A stretch of 64,000 nucleotides of DNA from Mugil cephalus (Eukaryota; Chordata; Actinopteri; Mugiliformes; Mugilidae): positions 16,599,001 to 16,663,000 of the forward strand of contig NC_061779.1 of the NCBI RefSeq assembly GCF_022458985.1, read 5' to 3'. Of this stretch, positions 44,874 through 59,800 are shown one piece after another. The position numbers and the translations under genes were made by a program. Under the pieces are notes generated by a model. That model did no database searches and was not told where the DNA came from. It saw nothing but the letters and a program-made list of their open reading frames with translations. Within the stretch, counting starts at the first letter, position 1; every line of letters begins with the position of its first letter.

Positions 44874-47800
44874 TAGCAGGGTTCCTCTAAAATGATCCCT
44901 GCAAGGGCATGGGAACAATAAAGTAGTGTGTATGAAATGGTCGTGATGCGTAGTGTTTCTCAGTTAAAAGCTGTGATGCTCAGAGCGCTATGGGCTGAAC
45001 ACAGATGAATAATTGAAGGTATAGAAAGAGGAAACATAGAGGCATGATGAGAAACAACCCACTGACCTGAACTCACTCGCGCTATGTTCTTGCCTCTTGC
45101 AGATAACGTCTAGTCGCTTCAGGTCTTTCGCAGCGTAAGAGTGAAATGTGACTCAAAGCATCGTTCGTACTCTCACTTCCTACCTCAGAGCGCTGTTTTG
45201 CTCCTTCTTAAATATGACAGCTTGTAACTGATCTTAACATCCTTGACGTTTTTTAAATTGAATGTTTGTTCTTCCAGCTGGCTCGGAGTAGATTGCCTAC
45301 CATTCGCACGCAGACACTTGGAGATGTAGTGCTGTCACACCACCGGGGAGATGTCAGACATTTCAAATTCTGACAGAAATAATCAAGAGCGGCATGACTG
45401 ATAAACTGATAAACAACCTCAGTTCTTAATTTACATATTCATCAGATGCACACACGGTTATAAGCAAGTATATAGGACGCAGTTCATTGTTGGATGCGGT
45501 ATACGTACTATATGTATGCAATGTCGTAACCCCACACATGCACCGATCAAATACAATCCTTTTAATCTCTTATCAGAACACCGTCATGGACAAGCTGCAC
45601 AAGAGAAATCCAAATCCCAGATCACGACGCTTCCTGAAGCTCGTCCAGCTCCACATCAGATGAGCCTGAGTGGGTGTTTGTGCACACCATGTAGAACCGG
45701 CGTAATGCTGAGGCAGAGGAAATTTGGACAATTTGTTTGTTGACGGCGTGACCTCACAGCGGCGGCGTCCTTTTTCCACCGGGACTCTCAGTGACGTCCA
45801 TACCACAAACACGTGCACATGCACACACACGGGATTAACGTTCTCGTCATAAACCAGTTTTAGCCAGAGCACAGCGAGATTAAACACAGGATTTCACATC
45901 AGATGAACCCTTTATATATTTATATAGACCTCCACAATACACTGTCTTCAGACGATACCGCACAATTGCTCTGACAGTGGTTACGAGTTCACAGTCTGGC
46001 TCCATGAGGAAACGAGGCCAAAGATTTTGGAACGAAGCAGCGATCGTCAGATAACTGCTATCATAGTCTGAAGTGACTCTGATGTGAACAGAGATTTTTC
46101 CTCTTTCGCCTGAAATGCTCGGAAATTTCCGTGGGGGCAATTTTACACAACACCAACCACGTCCAATTCTTCTATTTTAAACTTCAGGGATCCTCTGGGA
46201 CCGCTAACCCGTGCCCCTACAGGCCCATTAGCTTCCTCTGTGCTGATGCGTCATCTCAGACATGTTGAGCTTTGTCATCTGCTGGGATTATCTGGACCGT
46301 TAAATGTGCAATTTTAATAATATGTGCAGCTACAACTCAAGTGGTGACAAAGAGATAATTTAACTAGACAGGTATATTTAATAAGAAGACATCCATAATT
46401 CAGTGTAATCCACAGAAAACTGGAAATTATGACACTTTAGGCGCCCAGGCATCTCAGCGGACGCTCACTGATTTACTCCTCAGTCATAAAGCAAAGCTTA
46501 TTGTTGCTGCTTAGTTCTTACTGAATTATAAAAGCTCTGGTTTCTCAATTGTAACAGCAGATGCAGCTGGCACGGCATCTCTCTCCACAGAGTAGCTGTT
46601 TAACAAGCTGCAGCTTGATGTTGATTTAAAATATTGGATTTAATAAAATTGTGTGAAAGATGAACACTGCGTGTATGTTGGCTGTGAAATGAAAGCACTG
46701 GGAAATCAGCTGCTACCAGCCCGGACACAAATTACACCACGAACAGATGATTAAATTGTTGTAACTTGCGCTGACTAGTCAGCCCTTTATATTTAAAAGA
46801 TTTTTGAAGCCTGTAACTTGGGCCGAAGTGGATTCTAGCCACAACAATAAGTTTGCTTTCGTGCGCATCCATTTATTTTCCGTCTCAGTTATTCGTTGTG
46901 GGCGCGGTGGAGCTCACAACTTTCTTTCATTTCATATCTGCGGGGCCGGTGCAGGAAGTAAACAGCATGATTTGTGGTTCCCCTGGGTCTACAAGCGAGC
47001 ATCTTCAGCGGGCTCCGTTTTCACCCACCAGCACTAGGGAATCCCATTGAGATCAATGCCATTAAAATGAGTTATTGCGCAGCTTGCAGCACAGACTCTC
47101 TGGGTGCAAGGAGCGGATTATCAATTCATGTTTCAGCTGAATGTTTCGGGAAGGTCGCTGAGAGAGTTCCTCTCTGGAGGTGAACGTAAGTCACGTTCCC
47201 ATTTAGTGAGGGTGCCTTCATTTCATGAATATATATATGATATATATACGTGCACACATACATATCTCAGGAGGTGCGTCACTGAAGCTGCTGCCTGCTG
47301 TGAAGGTCGGGTCCAACGTCCTCCTTCTATTGCTGGACATTCATGTTATTAACCTCTGAGGTTCTCTCTTCAATTCATCATCGTGGTATCACTTCAACAC
47401 TCTATTAGCCCTATCATCATCATCACCATCATCACCATCCTGCTGCTTTTTTGTTGCTGTAAGAACCTTCAAAATGACCTGTAATGGTTTTACTAAGACA
47501 CTGAGAATGCAGACTATTGGTTTTCACATGTGTCTCTGTGAAACTGGTTCCAGTAGCAACGTCAGTGTTTGTAGCTCAGCTCTGTGATGCGCCGTCACGC
47601 TGCTGGTCGCGATGCTACTGAAGTGTTGGATTTGATAAAGGGGAGTGCTGATGGTTTTAATGCACTCCTCTTTGAAGGACAGACATTATCGCCAACACTG
47701 CTGTAGCCTCTAAATGGATGGACCGGTTCATGACTTGAAGTGATTTCTCCCTCCCTCGATTTAAGTTAGTGCACTGGTTCTGTTAGGTACTGGCTTTATT

Positions 47801-50800
47801 TATTTTTCGTTGTTATTGTTACTGTGACTTGGTTGTTGTCTACTTTGCAAGATATGATAGGGTATAGGGAAAAAACACAAAAAAGAAATCAGTAACTACA
47901 AAATAGTGAAAGCAGTTATTTTACATAACACATGGTACCACCGTAGCATCAAGTCTGGTAGATCTGAACATGCTATTCTCAGTCCTGAATATGCAATATT
48001 GGATAGCCGTAGAATAAACACGTAAATACATTACCAGTTAATGGAGTGTTTTTCACTTCCATGATGTCTGCCATAAATAAAACGATAGGACTGAGAGCGG
48101 ACGCTGAGATTTTCTGATTTTTATTCCCCAGTATTGATCCAGCTCCGAGAAGACCTTACAGTAACTGAGTATATCCTGAGCAACAACCAATTAAAACCAG
48201 ATCAAAGCAGTGAACTGATGTGATTTCACATTACAGCTGACCCCGACTGACTCTTTGTACCTCATCAAGACTCTTTAATGTTCAGACACGGTATTCTGCC
48301 TGCACTCAGTCCAGAACTTTAGTGCTTGTTGTGAGCTCCAGTATTTTTGAGCATTTGTTTTTTCACACATGGTATGCAACTTAGAAGAGGTGTATCTGTT
48401 TTCCCCTTGTTCCTGAAGAGTGTTATTGGAAATCTTAGATTCAGTGATGCACTGCAAGGCAGACTACACAATACATCTTGTTTTATAGAAACAATGATCA
48501 TGGTTTCTTTTGGTGCCGCTGTGTGGAAAGTGTCAAACTATGTCAACTTTAGATTTACATAGCTTGGTGGCATTTTGAGAGAGAAAGGACGAACTGTGCA
48601 CAACTACCATCATGTCCTGCTGTACTGTAGCTGCTGGCTCCAAACACATTAACCTTCAATGGTGGTGGCAAAGGAGAGCAGAACAGTTATGGCCAAAGAG
48701 ATGATGGTCGCTACGATTTCTATGATTCAGATTAACATTAATTCTAGGTCCTGTTTCATTGCCGGAATCTACAAAACTAAAGCTAAGTTTAGCTGATTCT
48801 GGCAGCATTTGCTAAATAGAAAAGCTTATTAGTTGAGCTTAACCACCATCCTGTGTCTAAAAAAAGATAATGAATGGTGTATAGTGTCTTACTTCTGTAT
48901 GTTAATACTACTCCTATTTGACTGCTTTCTACAAGTATGTACTGTGTATTTTATTGAATATGCAAAATATAGGCTACTGTGTACAGCCACAGATTAAATA
49001 CATAAACACTAGAGAGTGTTGCATTAGCAAACTGTCAACAGCCGCTTTAGTCCAGGGTTAAAAAGGTGGTTGACTCACAGTCAGATATAAAACAGCGCAG
49101 TCCAGAGTGCTGCAGCACAGGCTGAGATATTCATACTAGTACTGATCAAGCTCCAAAAAAAACAACCTGTATCAATTATTTTCAAATTTGTAACCCAGTA
49201 GGATGTAGTTAAACCCACCATACCCACTGAACTGGAGAACACAAAGTACATCATCATCGTTATTTTGTCTGATTTTAGAAACCGTCAGACTTGCGTCATA
49301 CAGCTGTTACTCACAGACTGAATACTTTCAACAACGTAACTAACCTCGTGTGGTGCACAGCTATTTTTATACGTCTGTCGAGCTGCCAGCTCTCTGTTAA
49401 CATTCAGTCATACACACTGACTTTGCAGCCAGTATATTTGTGCCATTTGCTAACATGACTCTTTTAATCATGAACGCCTCCTTCTCATGAATCGCCTGTT
49501 TCAGTATTGTTGAGTTATAATGGACGAAACACTGCAGCTTCATTCATACACCGATGGATGTGGTCCTAACCACATTGCTGATGTCTGTGTAAGTGGACAA
49601 AAAATTCTCTCCTAAGAATCACGTGTTTTTTTTTTTTATCTATTTAACATAAACGAGAATAATTTATTATTTTAAGCAGCAAATATTAGGTTAATGTTTA
49701 CACCAGACTGGAGATCAGCTGTGACTGTGCAGTTACGTCAGTATCCTCCTCTGCTAGTAGTATTTATAACTTCACTTTTTTTTTAAATAATTTTTTTTTC
49801 CGCCTTAAAGAAAAATGCATATTAATAATATTGATATGTCTACAAATCTAGCCACTATCAAACTTTTAAGCAGATTAAAAAAAAATGTTATTAAGTGAAA
49901 TGATCAGCTGAGGTAGTGTCAAACCTTGTTTTTCTTGCTCGTAAATTCAGTTTCCATTTTAAACATCTTTTTCACTGATCTTTTTTTCCTTCTCCACCTC
50001 CTGCCGTCTCCTCCTCAGACTTTCCTCACAGCGAGTCATCTCTTCTTGATTTCTCGCTTGCAGAGCTTCCCGACTGCTCTTTACCCATCATAGCGTCTTG
50101 TCTGGTTTTGTGAGGAGCTACAGGGTCTGTAAATAGGCTTTTCTGGTAACTTACCTTTTTTTTTTTATCGCCTCCTTGAGCTCCTCGTCTTTTTGTTTGA
50201 ACTCTTGTCGGAGCCGGATCATCTCTTTCCTCCTTCCGTCTTCTAGGAGGATAACCTTCTTCTTAAGAGCTTAATTTGCTCTGTCAGGGACTTCATCTCT
50301 GTGATGACATTGTGCAGAGCATCCCTCAGAGCCTGAGTGTGAGTTCACATTGAGCTGCTCTGAGTCCTGTGTTAAAAGGCTGAAAGATAATATCATATGC
50401 AGGTTCAGTCAATAGAAACAACTAAGAGACACAGAAAAACACAACTTGTACGCTTATTTTCACAGATGTCACTACAGGACTCGTTGTTCCTCTTGTGCCC
50501 AACTCTTACATATTTGATGAAAACCAGACATGTTCATACTGAATTCTTAGGTACAAATGAAGTTGAGTGTGTCTGGGGTTAAGTTTGTTTTATATTATTA
50601 ATGCTGTTGACAGAAAACATTAAAAAGAGCAAATCCTTAAATAAACTGCTTTATAACTCAGATGCTCGTTGCAGTTTATCTATTTAAACTTGACAAAAAG
50701 TGACTTAAGTTTTTATTCTTTCTGTACTTTGAGCGACCCGTGAAACGAGATGCACATGTCCTCTGTCCCTTTGTTCTCAGGCATGCACACGAGCATCAGC

Positions 50801-53800
50801 GAGATCCTGAAGGAGAAGAGCCTGAAGCCGTCTCGCCGCAGCCTGCCCTGCCTGGCTCAGAGTCAGACCCACCCAATCAACCTCAACCACTTCCTGTCTG
50901 TGCCGCTGAGCCCGGAGCCCAAACCGGAGGTCGAGGTCCTGAGTCAGAGCATCAGCACCTCCTGCAGCCTCCTCCCCCCACAGACAGGTCAGTGTGCTCG
51001 CTCTCCTACACCCATTATCTACGTCTCCTATTCCCATTAGTGGATGAGACGGTGGCTCCATCAGTTTCCATGTTTAAGTCTTATATTGTGGTATGTGCAT
51101 TCGTTAGTTAGTGTTACAGCGGCTTAATGGAAAACAGGATAATACTGAATTTCACAATTGTTAGCACAACGTCAACCACTTACTGTATATACAGCTTGCT
51201 TTTGTGTAATTATCCCTCTTGGATGGTTTTAGCTTTCATTTTTTTGTCTCTCTGGATAACTTTTACAATTTGTTTAATTTATTTTACCCTCATGTGAAGT
51301 TATTCCAATGTTGTACTTTTACTTATATATTAATTACATACCTTACATTTATCTTGTGATGATTTCCTGTGTGGTAATAATGAGCTCCTTTCTCTGCACT
51401 GATGGCATCTAACATCAGAGAGTTGGTTGCTACAGTGATTTTCATAATCGTCGACATTTAAGTCATTTGCAGAATATTGATTGAGCAGATTGGGATCGTG
51501 CTGCATGGGTCTCCAGAAAGCACTGGCTGAAGTTATAGCCGTCTTGCGCACACTTAGAGGCAGTGAGAAAATGTGTGAAAATGCATTTGAATGAAAAACA
51601 ATACGCCAGTATTGTGTATTGTGCAGACAGTAGCATAGAAAAGCCATTAGAGGAAAGATTATTCAGTCTTATAAATATCTAATATATTCAGAGCCGGGTT
51701 GACAGTGAGAACACTATTTTCGTCGCAGCGCAAAAAACTAGTTCAGCATGCTTCCTGACCATGAAATGTCCTATTTTCAACCCTTTGGTATTTTGGTGCC
51801 GAGTTCAATGTCCAAAACTGGGGATGCATGTAGATGAGGCGGTGCAAGGTGTTTCTATTTCGGTGGAAAGTGGCTGTTTGGCACTGTGCTGAAAATGTAT
51901 AATGTAAGTGAGCTACAGGTCTGATTTCAGTTTTTTATTCATGGCATGTGGGAAATACAGATAGAAGGAGAGTTAATGTTACTGTTGCTTTAAACAGTTA
52001 ATTAGGTTAACATCAGACGACCAACAGATGTTTGCATGTTATCTCTGCATATCAAATGATGCAGACGGTAACTCACCTCACCTGCAGTTTGAAACTTCTT
52101 AAAGATGCAGCTGGTCACCTATTTTTATGCCAATCCTTAATTGATTAAGTGATTTTATATTCACGACTTCTTCCTTTCTCCATGATTTCACTGTGAAGAC
52201 GTGGTGCGATCTGGTATCTAGTCTCTTTTTGGATCCTTTTCAGCACCACATGTTGCCCAGACTTTATGAGTCACTCGTCAGCTCAGTGCACACTTTCATC
52301 TCAAAAACTAAATGGACGATATCGGCTTTCACTGTGGAGGAAACTTCTATTTATGTCTGTAAAGAAGACATATCACCCCACATCTTTTTATATTTTCATT
52401 GAATAAATTTAACAAGTTTTCTTTGATTTGGATTGCAGCTTGTCTTTATGGAGTGATTAAAGGGTCCTGAAGTCATGACCAATTAAGAACCAGAGAACAA
52501 AAAAGTATAGTGTACTTTTAATTGATGTAACTGTGTGTACTGTAGGTGATGTTCCTTTTGCTTCTGTGTTAACTATTTAATTGGTATCATGCATTTGTCA
52601 GCCCACCCACCAAATTTCACCACCAGCCGCCCCTGGTTGCCATAATAAGCCACACAGGAAAACAAACCAATATGCCAAATCGTTTTTCTCCTCCAGCCGT
52701 CAGACTGCTGAATAACAGCTGAACCATAGTGATTACAGGATGGAGCAGCACTGACAGTCGCGAATGTTTATGTAGTTGTGTCCTATTCATGTGTGATGTT
52801 TCAACTGTGTGCTACGTTTTTTGTCTTTGCTGTGACTGTAGACAGAATTGCCCCCTGTGGGATGAATAAAGTTCTCTGACGCGCATAAAATGTTCTCATA
52901 TGAAAGCAGCGGATTTCACAAAGCATTACAAAAAGAAAATCTTTCACAAAGTTTTCACAAAGCTCAGCCTCTGGAACAATTAGGAAATTAAGTTATGTAA
53001 AGTATGTGTCTGTTTGTCTCGCCTGGTAGTGTTTGGGCGCGGCGGAGGGAGATTAGCTACGACACGCAAAGACAGGAAGCTTGGAGAGAGTTTGGCACTA
53101 CTTCAACATCAGTGCATGGATCAGTTATATTGCATCAAGGGTTTTTTTCTGCACCACCATTCAAATAGCTATTTTTGTTTAAATTTAGCCCAGATCTATT
53201 TTCAGTGTTGGCACTCACATTAAGGAATACATTGACCTGAGCTACAACAATCACTCAGTGCAGGTGGGATACTACAAACGGTTCCTCCCTGGTGCAATAA
53301 CGGCCTCTGTGATTGTTCTTCTCTCTCTCTCTGTGCAGTAGAGGATGGTAAGGATCGCTACGTGGAGGAGTCTGAAGTGAGCACATGTGAAACAAGGGCA
53401 GACGAGTCATTTCTGCTGCAAAAGCCGGTCACTCGAGTTAAACTAACGGCCCGCACTGATTCACTGCAGGTAGCGCACTCACAGAAATACCTGTTAATAA
53501 CACAAGTCTCCAGTCATGTTTGTCCCGTGGTGTTATTGTAGCTCTGAGAAGCCTTAAGCATCAGCGGTTGTTGGGTTTCAAAGCATCTAACGTTCAAAGG
53601 TGAACCCTTGCAGGGAAAGAATCCAGCTATTTCTTCCGGACTCTTTTTCCGAGATGGGAAGAAGCGCATTGACTACATCCTGGTTTATAAGAAGTCCAGT
53701 CCGCAGGTGGAGAAGAGGTGCACGTTTGAGAAGAATTTACGAGCTGAGGGCCTGATGCTGGAGAAGGAGGTGCAGACATACAGTTTGATCTTAAAAGACT

Positions 53801-56800
53801 CTTAGTTAGCTCGATCTTTTTCACTGTCTAACTCCTGTGTTCCTGTTTAATTTGAAAGCCCTCCTTAACAAACAACGACATCATGTTTGTGAAGGTCCAC
53901 GCTCCGTGGGAAACGCTTTGCAAATACGCAGAGCAGATGAACATCCGAATGCCTTTCAGGTAACTTAATCTTAAACTCTGGAAAGTGTCAAGGTGATTTT
54001 TTTTCAGCTGCCGACAACTTCTTCATTAAATATCTCTAACGTGTCTCTTCTCTATTTTTATTTTAGAAAGAAATGCTACTTTACAGACTGGAAGAGCAAA
54101 ACCTTGGGCAGGTAAGTGGTTATAAAGCATAGATTTATTTGACTTAGCGTTGAAGCTGGATCCTTTCGTGTCTTTAATGAAATTCATGAGCAGCTGCTTT
54201 GGACTGAGCACTAGAGTGAGTGTGTCTTATAGTGTAAGATTAAATGTATCATTAATCAGTGTGAGGACCAGAAACAGGGGACGTTTCTATCAGCCCTTCA
54301 TTGTGCCTTGTAACCCACATTATTATACAGTCTAATTAGTACTGCTGGTGCGTTTAATAGACTCTAAGAATTTATAAAGTCTGGGATTAGGATTTAAATT
54401 ATATAATCGACGAAATACCGATGAGTAGAAATAACTGATACTGTTGGTAAGGAAGTTCTTTGAAAGGAGTACATCTACAAATAAACAGAGTATGTTATTT
54501 CTCCAGGGATTTTAACGCATTGTTATATTGAGAGCACCTCATTCAGCTCATCAAGCACATTGTTGAAGACTTTCATATAAAGACAAACGCAGCGGCTCAG
54601 GCTTAGTTGCAAACTATTTTTAGAGACGTCCATTTGCACCTTGATGTGATGTCCAATTGTCGTCCAAACTCTGTGCGGCTCTCCAAATTTCCACCTCGTC
54701 ATCTCATCTTGATGCAGATAGAAACAGCCCGACAAAAAGCCACTGAAATAAATGTAGAGCAGCGTCAGTGTTTTGAAGAATAATTTGTCTTCCAAAACCC
54801 CTAAATGAATAAAATATAAAAAAATAAAAAAATAATCTAATTTTGCACTCTAGATTAAACTTTATGTTCCCGTACAGCAATTAGGTTAAGGTGCAACACT
54901 TGCTGAATTGTTATTATTTTAATGAAGCACTAAATGAATTAGCTGCTTCACAGTCAGCAGGAGGAGGTTGGGGTGGATGGTGGGTGAGTAGAGTGCACAA
55001 CTCTCATCATCGCCTGGGGTTTCAGTGTCCACTACTATTCAGCAAGAAAGACATTTCGAGTAAGGTTCAGAAAATGTCACGATTTTGCTCGAATGTGTTG
55101 TGCCTAAACTCACAGTGTGCGTTTCTTGTACCAGACTATTAAATACATGTAATCATGGTTAGATCTGGAGTCTAACCATCCTTAGTCAGAGACCTCTTCT
55201 TAAAAGTTTGAAAAGAAATCATTTAGGATTTAGAAACATATAGAAACATTTGAATCTTTAAACTGTAGCATCACTCATTATGTTTTTGTGTTTTCAAGAA
55301 ATGTATAAAATCTGAAACCATTTTCAAGTTTACTGATGCGGAGTTAATGAAGCGTGAAAATGCTCCAAGCAAACCACTGTTGAATTTTATCTGTTAAACT
55401 GCAACTGCTGTGTGTCGCTGTGTTTCTGCCGTCCCTTGGTTGTTCTGCTCTTTATCGACATATCGACACAAAGATAAGTAGACCTGAAAACCCAGCGCGG
55501 TAAAGGTGTCCATTGTAGTGTTTTGTGATACTTCGCCAGGTAGATTGATTCACTGCGTCTATAAATTGTCACTGATACATTATGGAAAGACACGCTGCAG
55601 TCAGTAGAAAATCTCAGAGCTGAAGGGCTTGTTTGTTGTTTATTTACCTATTACATATCATGTACTTATTAATTGTTATTTCTAGACTGCACACACAGAG
55701 AGGAAAAATCACACATGGACACAGAAGAAGAAGAATCACTCGCCCACCTGTCCAACTGAGCACTGCTAACACTTTAAATCTTGTGTGAGAGTGATAGTTA
55801 TTGTGAAAAATGTGGCCCATTAGATTTTCCTCAGAGCTACTGCAGTGTTTCTGCGACCTATTGTTCTTAAAAGAAAAATCCACCAGAGCAGTAAATAAGC
55901 TTTACGTGTTTACTAATGGTTTGTCTCTAACTCCCGTCCCTGTAAAGCTGAACAAATGGCCCAGTGGTTTGATATCATTACTCTGTGCACTGTACCTGCA
56001 GCCTTTACAGCAGCATTGATCAAATCTTCTCTGAAAACAATATGTTTTCTCCCCGAATTCCCATTTCTTCTTATTGAGTCCATATCAGAGGAGGAGCCTG
56101 ACAATTTATGCAGAGACCTCTTAGCAAATCCCAAGAAGCGGCATATGCAGCACCAAGCCAACAAATATTTAGCTGCATAGTGATGTGGCTCTAAAACTGT
56201 CAGTGTGTGTGCGTGCGTGTTCGTTAATCACTTGTCCAGACTGCAGCAGCTCAAAAACTACTGGATATCTAGCCACGGCATTATGTAAAGAGATCACGAT
56301 CCCCTGTGAATGATTTGCACTGACGCTGGTGTTCAAGTCAAGTTAATTTCACCCATTATCTTAAATATGAGATGAGATTTACAATCAGTGCAGTTTGAAA
56401 TGCCCTCTGTTCTCATGCTGCGTTAGCATCACAAGCTCATTATGTCATCAACTGCTTCAAAATATACATTACAGACCTGTTAATCCACAATAGATGTGGC
56501 CCTCTGCCAGGATGTTATACAGCAGGGTTTAATCTCTGTGGGACATTACCAAGAATAAGCTTCTCCTCCATTTTTGAGATGTAACTGAACACAAATTGTC
56601 GAGGGGTGAGGAAAGGAAGTGAAAGAAACATGTATGAATCGTGTTGTGACCGGCTTGACTCTAAATTGTTGCTTTTGCATCAGTTTGTAGCTTCACAAAT
56701 GACACAAGTTGTTTTTTTGTTTTTTCCTTTTTCACTGGGGGTCTGAACAGATCGTATGATCCTCCGTTTTCCCGCTAGAATCACCATGAGTTGGACATCT

Positions 56801-59800
56801 ATTGCTTTTAGTTTAAATCTATGCCCAAGCTATTCTGATAAGGCACGAATACTAAACCTAATCCTAACGAGACGTTTGTGCTTCTCAAACTTTTCTTTTA
56901 GCTGCATTACTACTCTAAGATTTTACATTTTACACTTTGAAATATCTTGAAAACTGAACTTTCATAGGTCCCGATCAACAGCTTATATCTTGACTTATGA
57001 ACTTGTTTATGCCAACCACTTTATCATAATCAAGTTAATAAATACCTGTAAATTAAACTTCTTAGTAGTGACACTGAGGTTAGCATTTAGCTCTGATCTG
57101 CCAAAGTACAGCTGAATAATGTAAAGATGAAAAATAATAATCAGCCGGGTGATGCCGACCACCAGTGCACGGACATGTGCACGTGTGTGTAAACGTGTTT
57201 TTGTCAGTGCTGTTGCGTTAGGACCGAGGAAGGTTAGGAACCACTGTCCAGCATTGAAGAAAAAACAATCTGCGCCATTAATCCCGTTTCTCCGTGCTCC
57301 TGCAGCAGGTTTCATCTGAGATGTCGCCAGATAAAAAGCTGGTTCCCCAAAAATCCCATGAAGCTGGACAAAGAGGCCCTGCCTGACCTGGAGGAAACCG
57401 ACTGCTACACAGCTCCCTTCAGCCGAGCACGCATGCATCAGTAAGGTGTCGCATAATGGAAGCGTCTGTACGAGTCATATTAGTGCTGTTTGTCCTGCTC
57501 TGTGTTTCTAGCTTCCATTCGTGTCCATCATTTTAATGTGACATTTAGAAACCAGGAGATGAAGCTCGCACTGTCTCAGGTCTTGTATATTTTATAGCCT
57601 TAACGCTGATGATTTGATCATAAGTGACGATCGACGTACAGCAGCAGCATTTCTCCCCTGTTTCCTCCTGGGTTTTTATTTTCAGAGCTTCTCAGTGATG
57701 AAAGGCGTCGCTTAATCTCATTTGTCAGTGAATCATTTCCATGTTTCTTTCGCATGTCAGCCCAGATGTTTTACGAGGAAACAATGATGCTGAAAAAAAA
57801 AAAAAAACTACACACACACACACACACTCGCACATGAATGGACTTTTAATGAACTTCCCACCAATACTGGCTCAGCTCTCATTAAGGGCCTTGACTGGGT
57901 GATATTGACAAACTGCTGCGTGATCTTTAACTAAGGGAGCTTGTTTTTTTTCCCTCCCAGTTTCACCATAAACAACAGGCAGACGTTCTTCTCCAACTCC
58001 ACCAGAAGCAGAATAGTCCATCACGTCCTGCAGCGCACCAAGTACGAAGATCAAAGATCAAAGATGGGTGAGCTTGCTTCTTCATCTCCGCATATTTCTA
58101 GCAAAATCACACGAGGACAATTTACTCACAGAGAGCACAGAGGAGTGTAGATATTAAAAAATGAAATGATATGTGTTTCTGCTGATTTGACTTCGGAGAG
58201 TGATGAGAGTGGGAGGAGTTATGTTTGCCGTGTTTGGCTGTGGGTTTGATTAAGTATGAGCTGCCACTGAGCTGCTGGTAATGTGCGACTTGTGGCTGAT
58301 CTCTCCTTCCTCTCCTTCTGGGCAATTTTCTGCTGCGTTACCAAACTGCCCATCCGTTCCCACTCCAGTGCCTTGTCTGGCAGCTGCCGACGCATTTTGC
58401 TGATTAAAGTTTGGCCTTAAGGAGCTGGAATAGGTTTCACATTAATATATTAATACTATTTGACCACTCAACCCTCCAACAAACATCAGCTTGCGCACGA
58501 GAAAGGAAAGTCCTCTCCAAACCCATTCCTCCTCCGGCTCCAGCTCCAGCTGACGGATGACAGTCTGTTGAAATAAGGGTTTAGTGGTTTTTACGCAGTG
58601 CAATAAACGCTGCCAAGTCACTCAGTTTATTGTGACTGTGACAAGATTTTGCAACCTGCATCAATGATGACACAGAGAGAAAGAATGATGGCCCTAGAGA
58701 AATGAAAAGGCTATTTTCAAGTGCTTGTAGCTATTCCACCCTGATGTATGAGGCCTCTAACGTGGCTGTAATAAAGTCAATTGTTAGGACGGTGGAAGAG
58801 AGGTTGTCAATGAGTCTCTCCATCACTCAGGTATAGTGAATTTTTAATGTGTTGCCGTTTCAATATTCTGTTGACGACACACGCTTCGTTCTGCTGTAGG
58901 CATCAACCGGTTGTTGGGCAACAGCACATACGAGGCTGCATTTCCTCCACACGAGGTGAGCTGATTTTAATTTGGGCTGAACAGCTGTAGAGATTCACAA
59001 ACCAGTAATAACACAACTTTTATTTATTCAGCGGTTCATTAGACACACGACAGAGGATCGTTTAAATCATTTACGGTGGAAAACAAAGCAGCAGGAACAC
59101 GAAGGGGGTATGAAAGTATTGGATTGTAATGTTCCTCCTGCTCTTTGGTCTCATCAGGGCGGTTACAAGAGCAGACACCCCATTAAGACGCACGGAGCCC
59201 AGAACCACAGACATCTCCTGTATGAGCGCTGGGCTCGCTGGGGGATGTGGTACAAATACCAACCTCTGGACCTCATCAGGTAATCAGCTTTGAAGCAGAT
59301 GTCGCACAACGAGCCGTTCTTTTCCGCATACATTGAGCCATTGTCTCCTGAGTCTGTATTTGATCACATTCAGCTTGTGTTGCTGACATGGAACACGGAG
59401 TGACCCACTTTTTGTTGCATGATTGTAAGTTTCTGATGTGGGACAGTCTCCCCATCGTATGTGTGTCAATTCTGAACTGCTATTTTCCATCTTGGATACG
59501 TGTGCGCCACAAGAAGAAGAACTGCTTTTTATTATAAGTAGACCAAAAGATTAACACAGCTGTCCTGTGAGTTAAGGACAGCACACTTCTTCATTACGCT
59601 GCGTTACTGAACCATGACTCGTCTTGACTCCTATTTTCTTTATGCGTCTAACAAATGAGAGGCAGCTGCCGGCGCGTTAGTAAATGTTGGAGCCAGATTT
59701 ATGGTTTCCCCGTTTCTAATCCTCGCTAAGCTAAACTAATCACCTCACAAATCTATCTCTCCGTGCTTAAAGCACAGACTCTGGAGTCTGTCAAGCTCCT

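Larger units (their letters stand above)
38578..50780 (+). other. ano3 intron 1 (12.2 kb)
   Basis: The largest intron in the window. It contains a long (TG)n at 41072-41132, a Tc1-type transposon remnant at 41766-42236, an (ATTT)n tract at 44841-44874, two conserved-looking non-coding patches (44.25-44.53 and 46.88-47.19 kb) and an antisense coiled-coil remnant at 49959-50379. No other exon was recognised. Confidence 0.6.

Noticed and set aside
47411..47440. CATCAT/CACCAT tandem words as a possible array
   Set aside because: Short, imperfect trinucleotide repeat with no spacer structure; not a CRISPR or other ordered array.
50740..51111. 123-codon frame [11 protein letters not shown] over ano3 exon 2
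   Set aside because: It runs through intron sequence in the wrong register; the ano3 frame has clear homology and phase.
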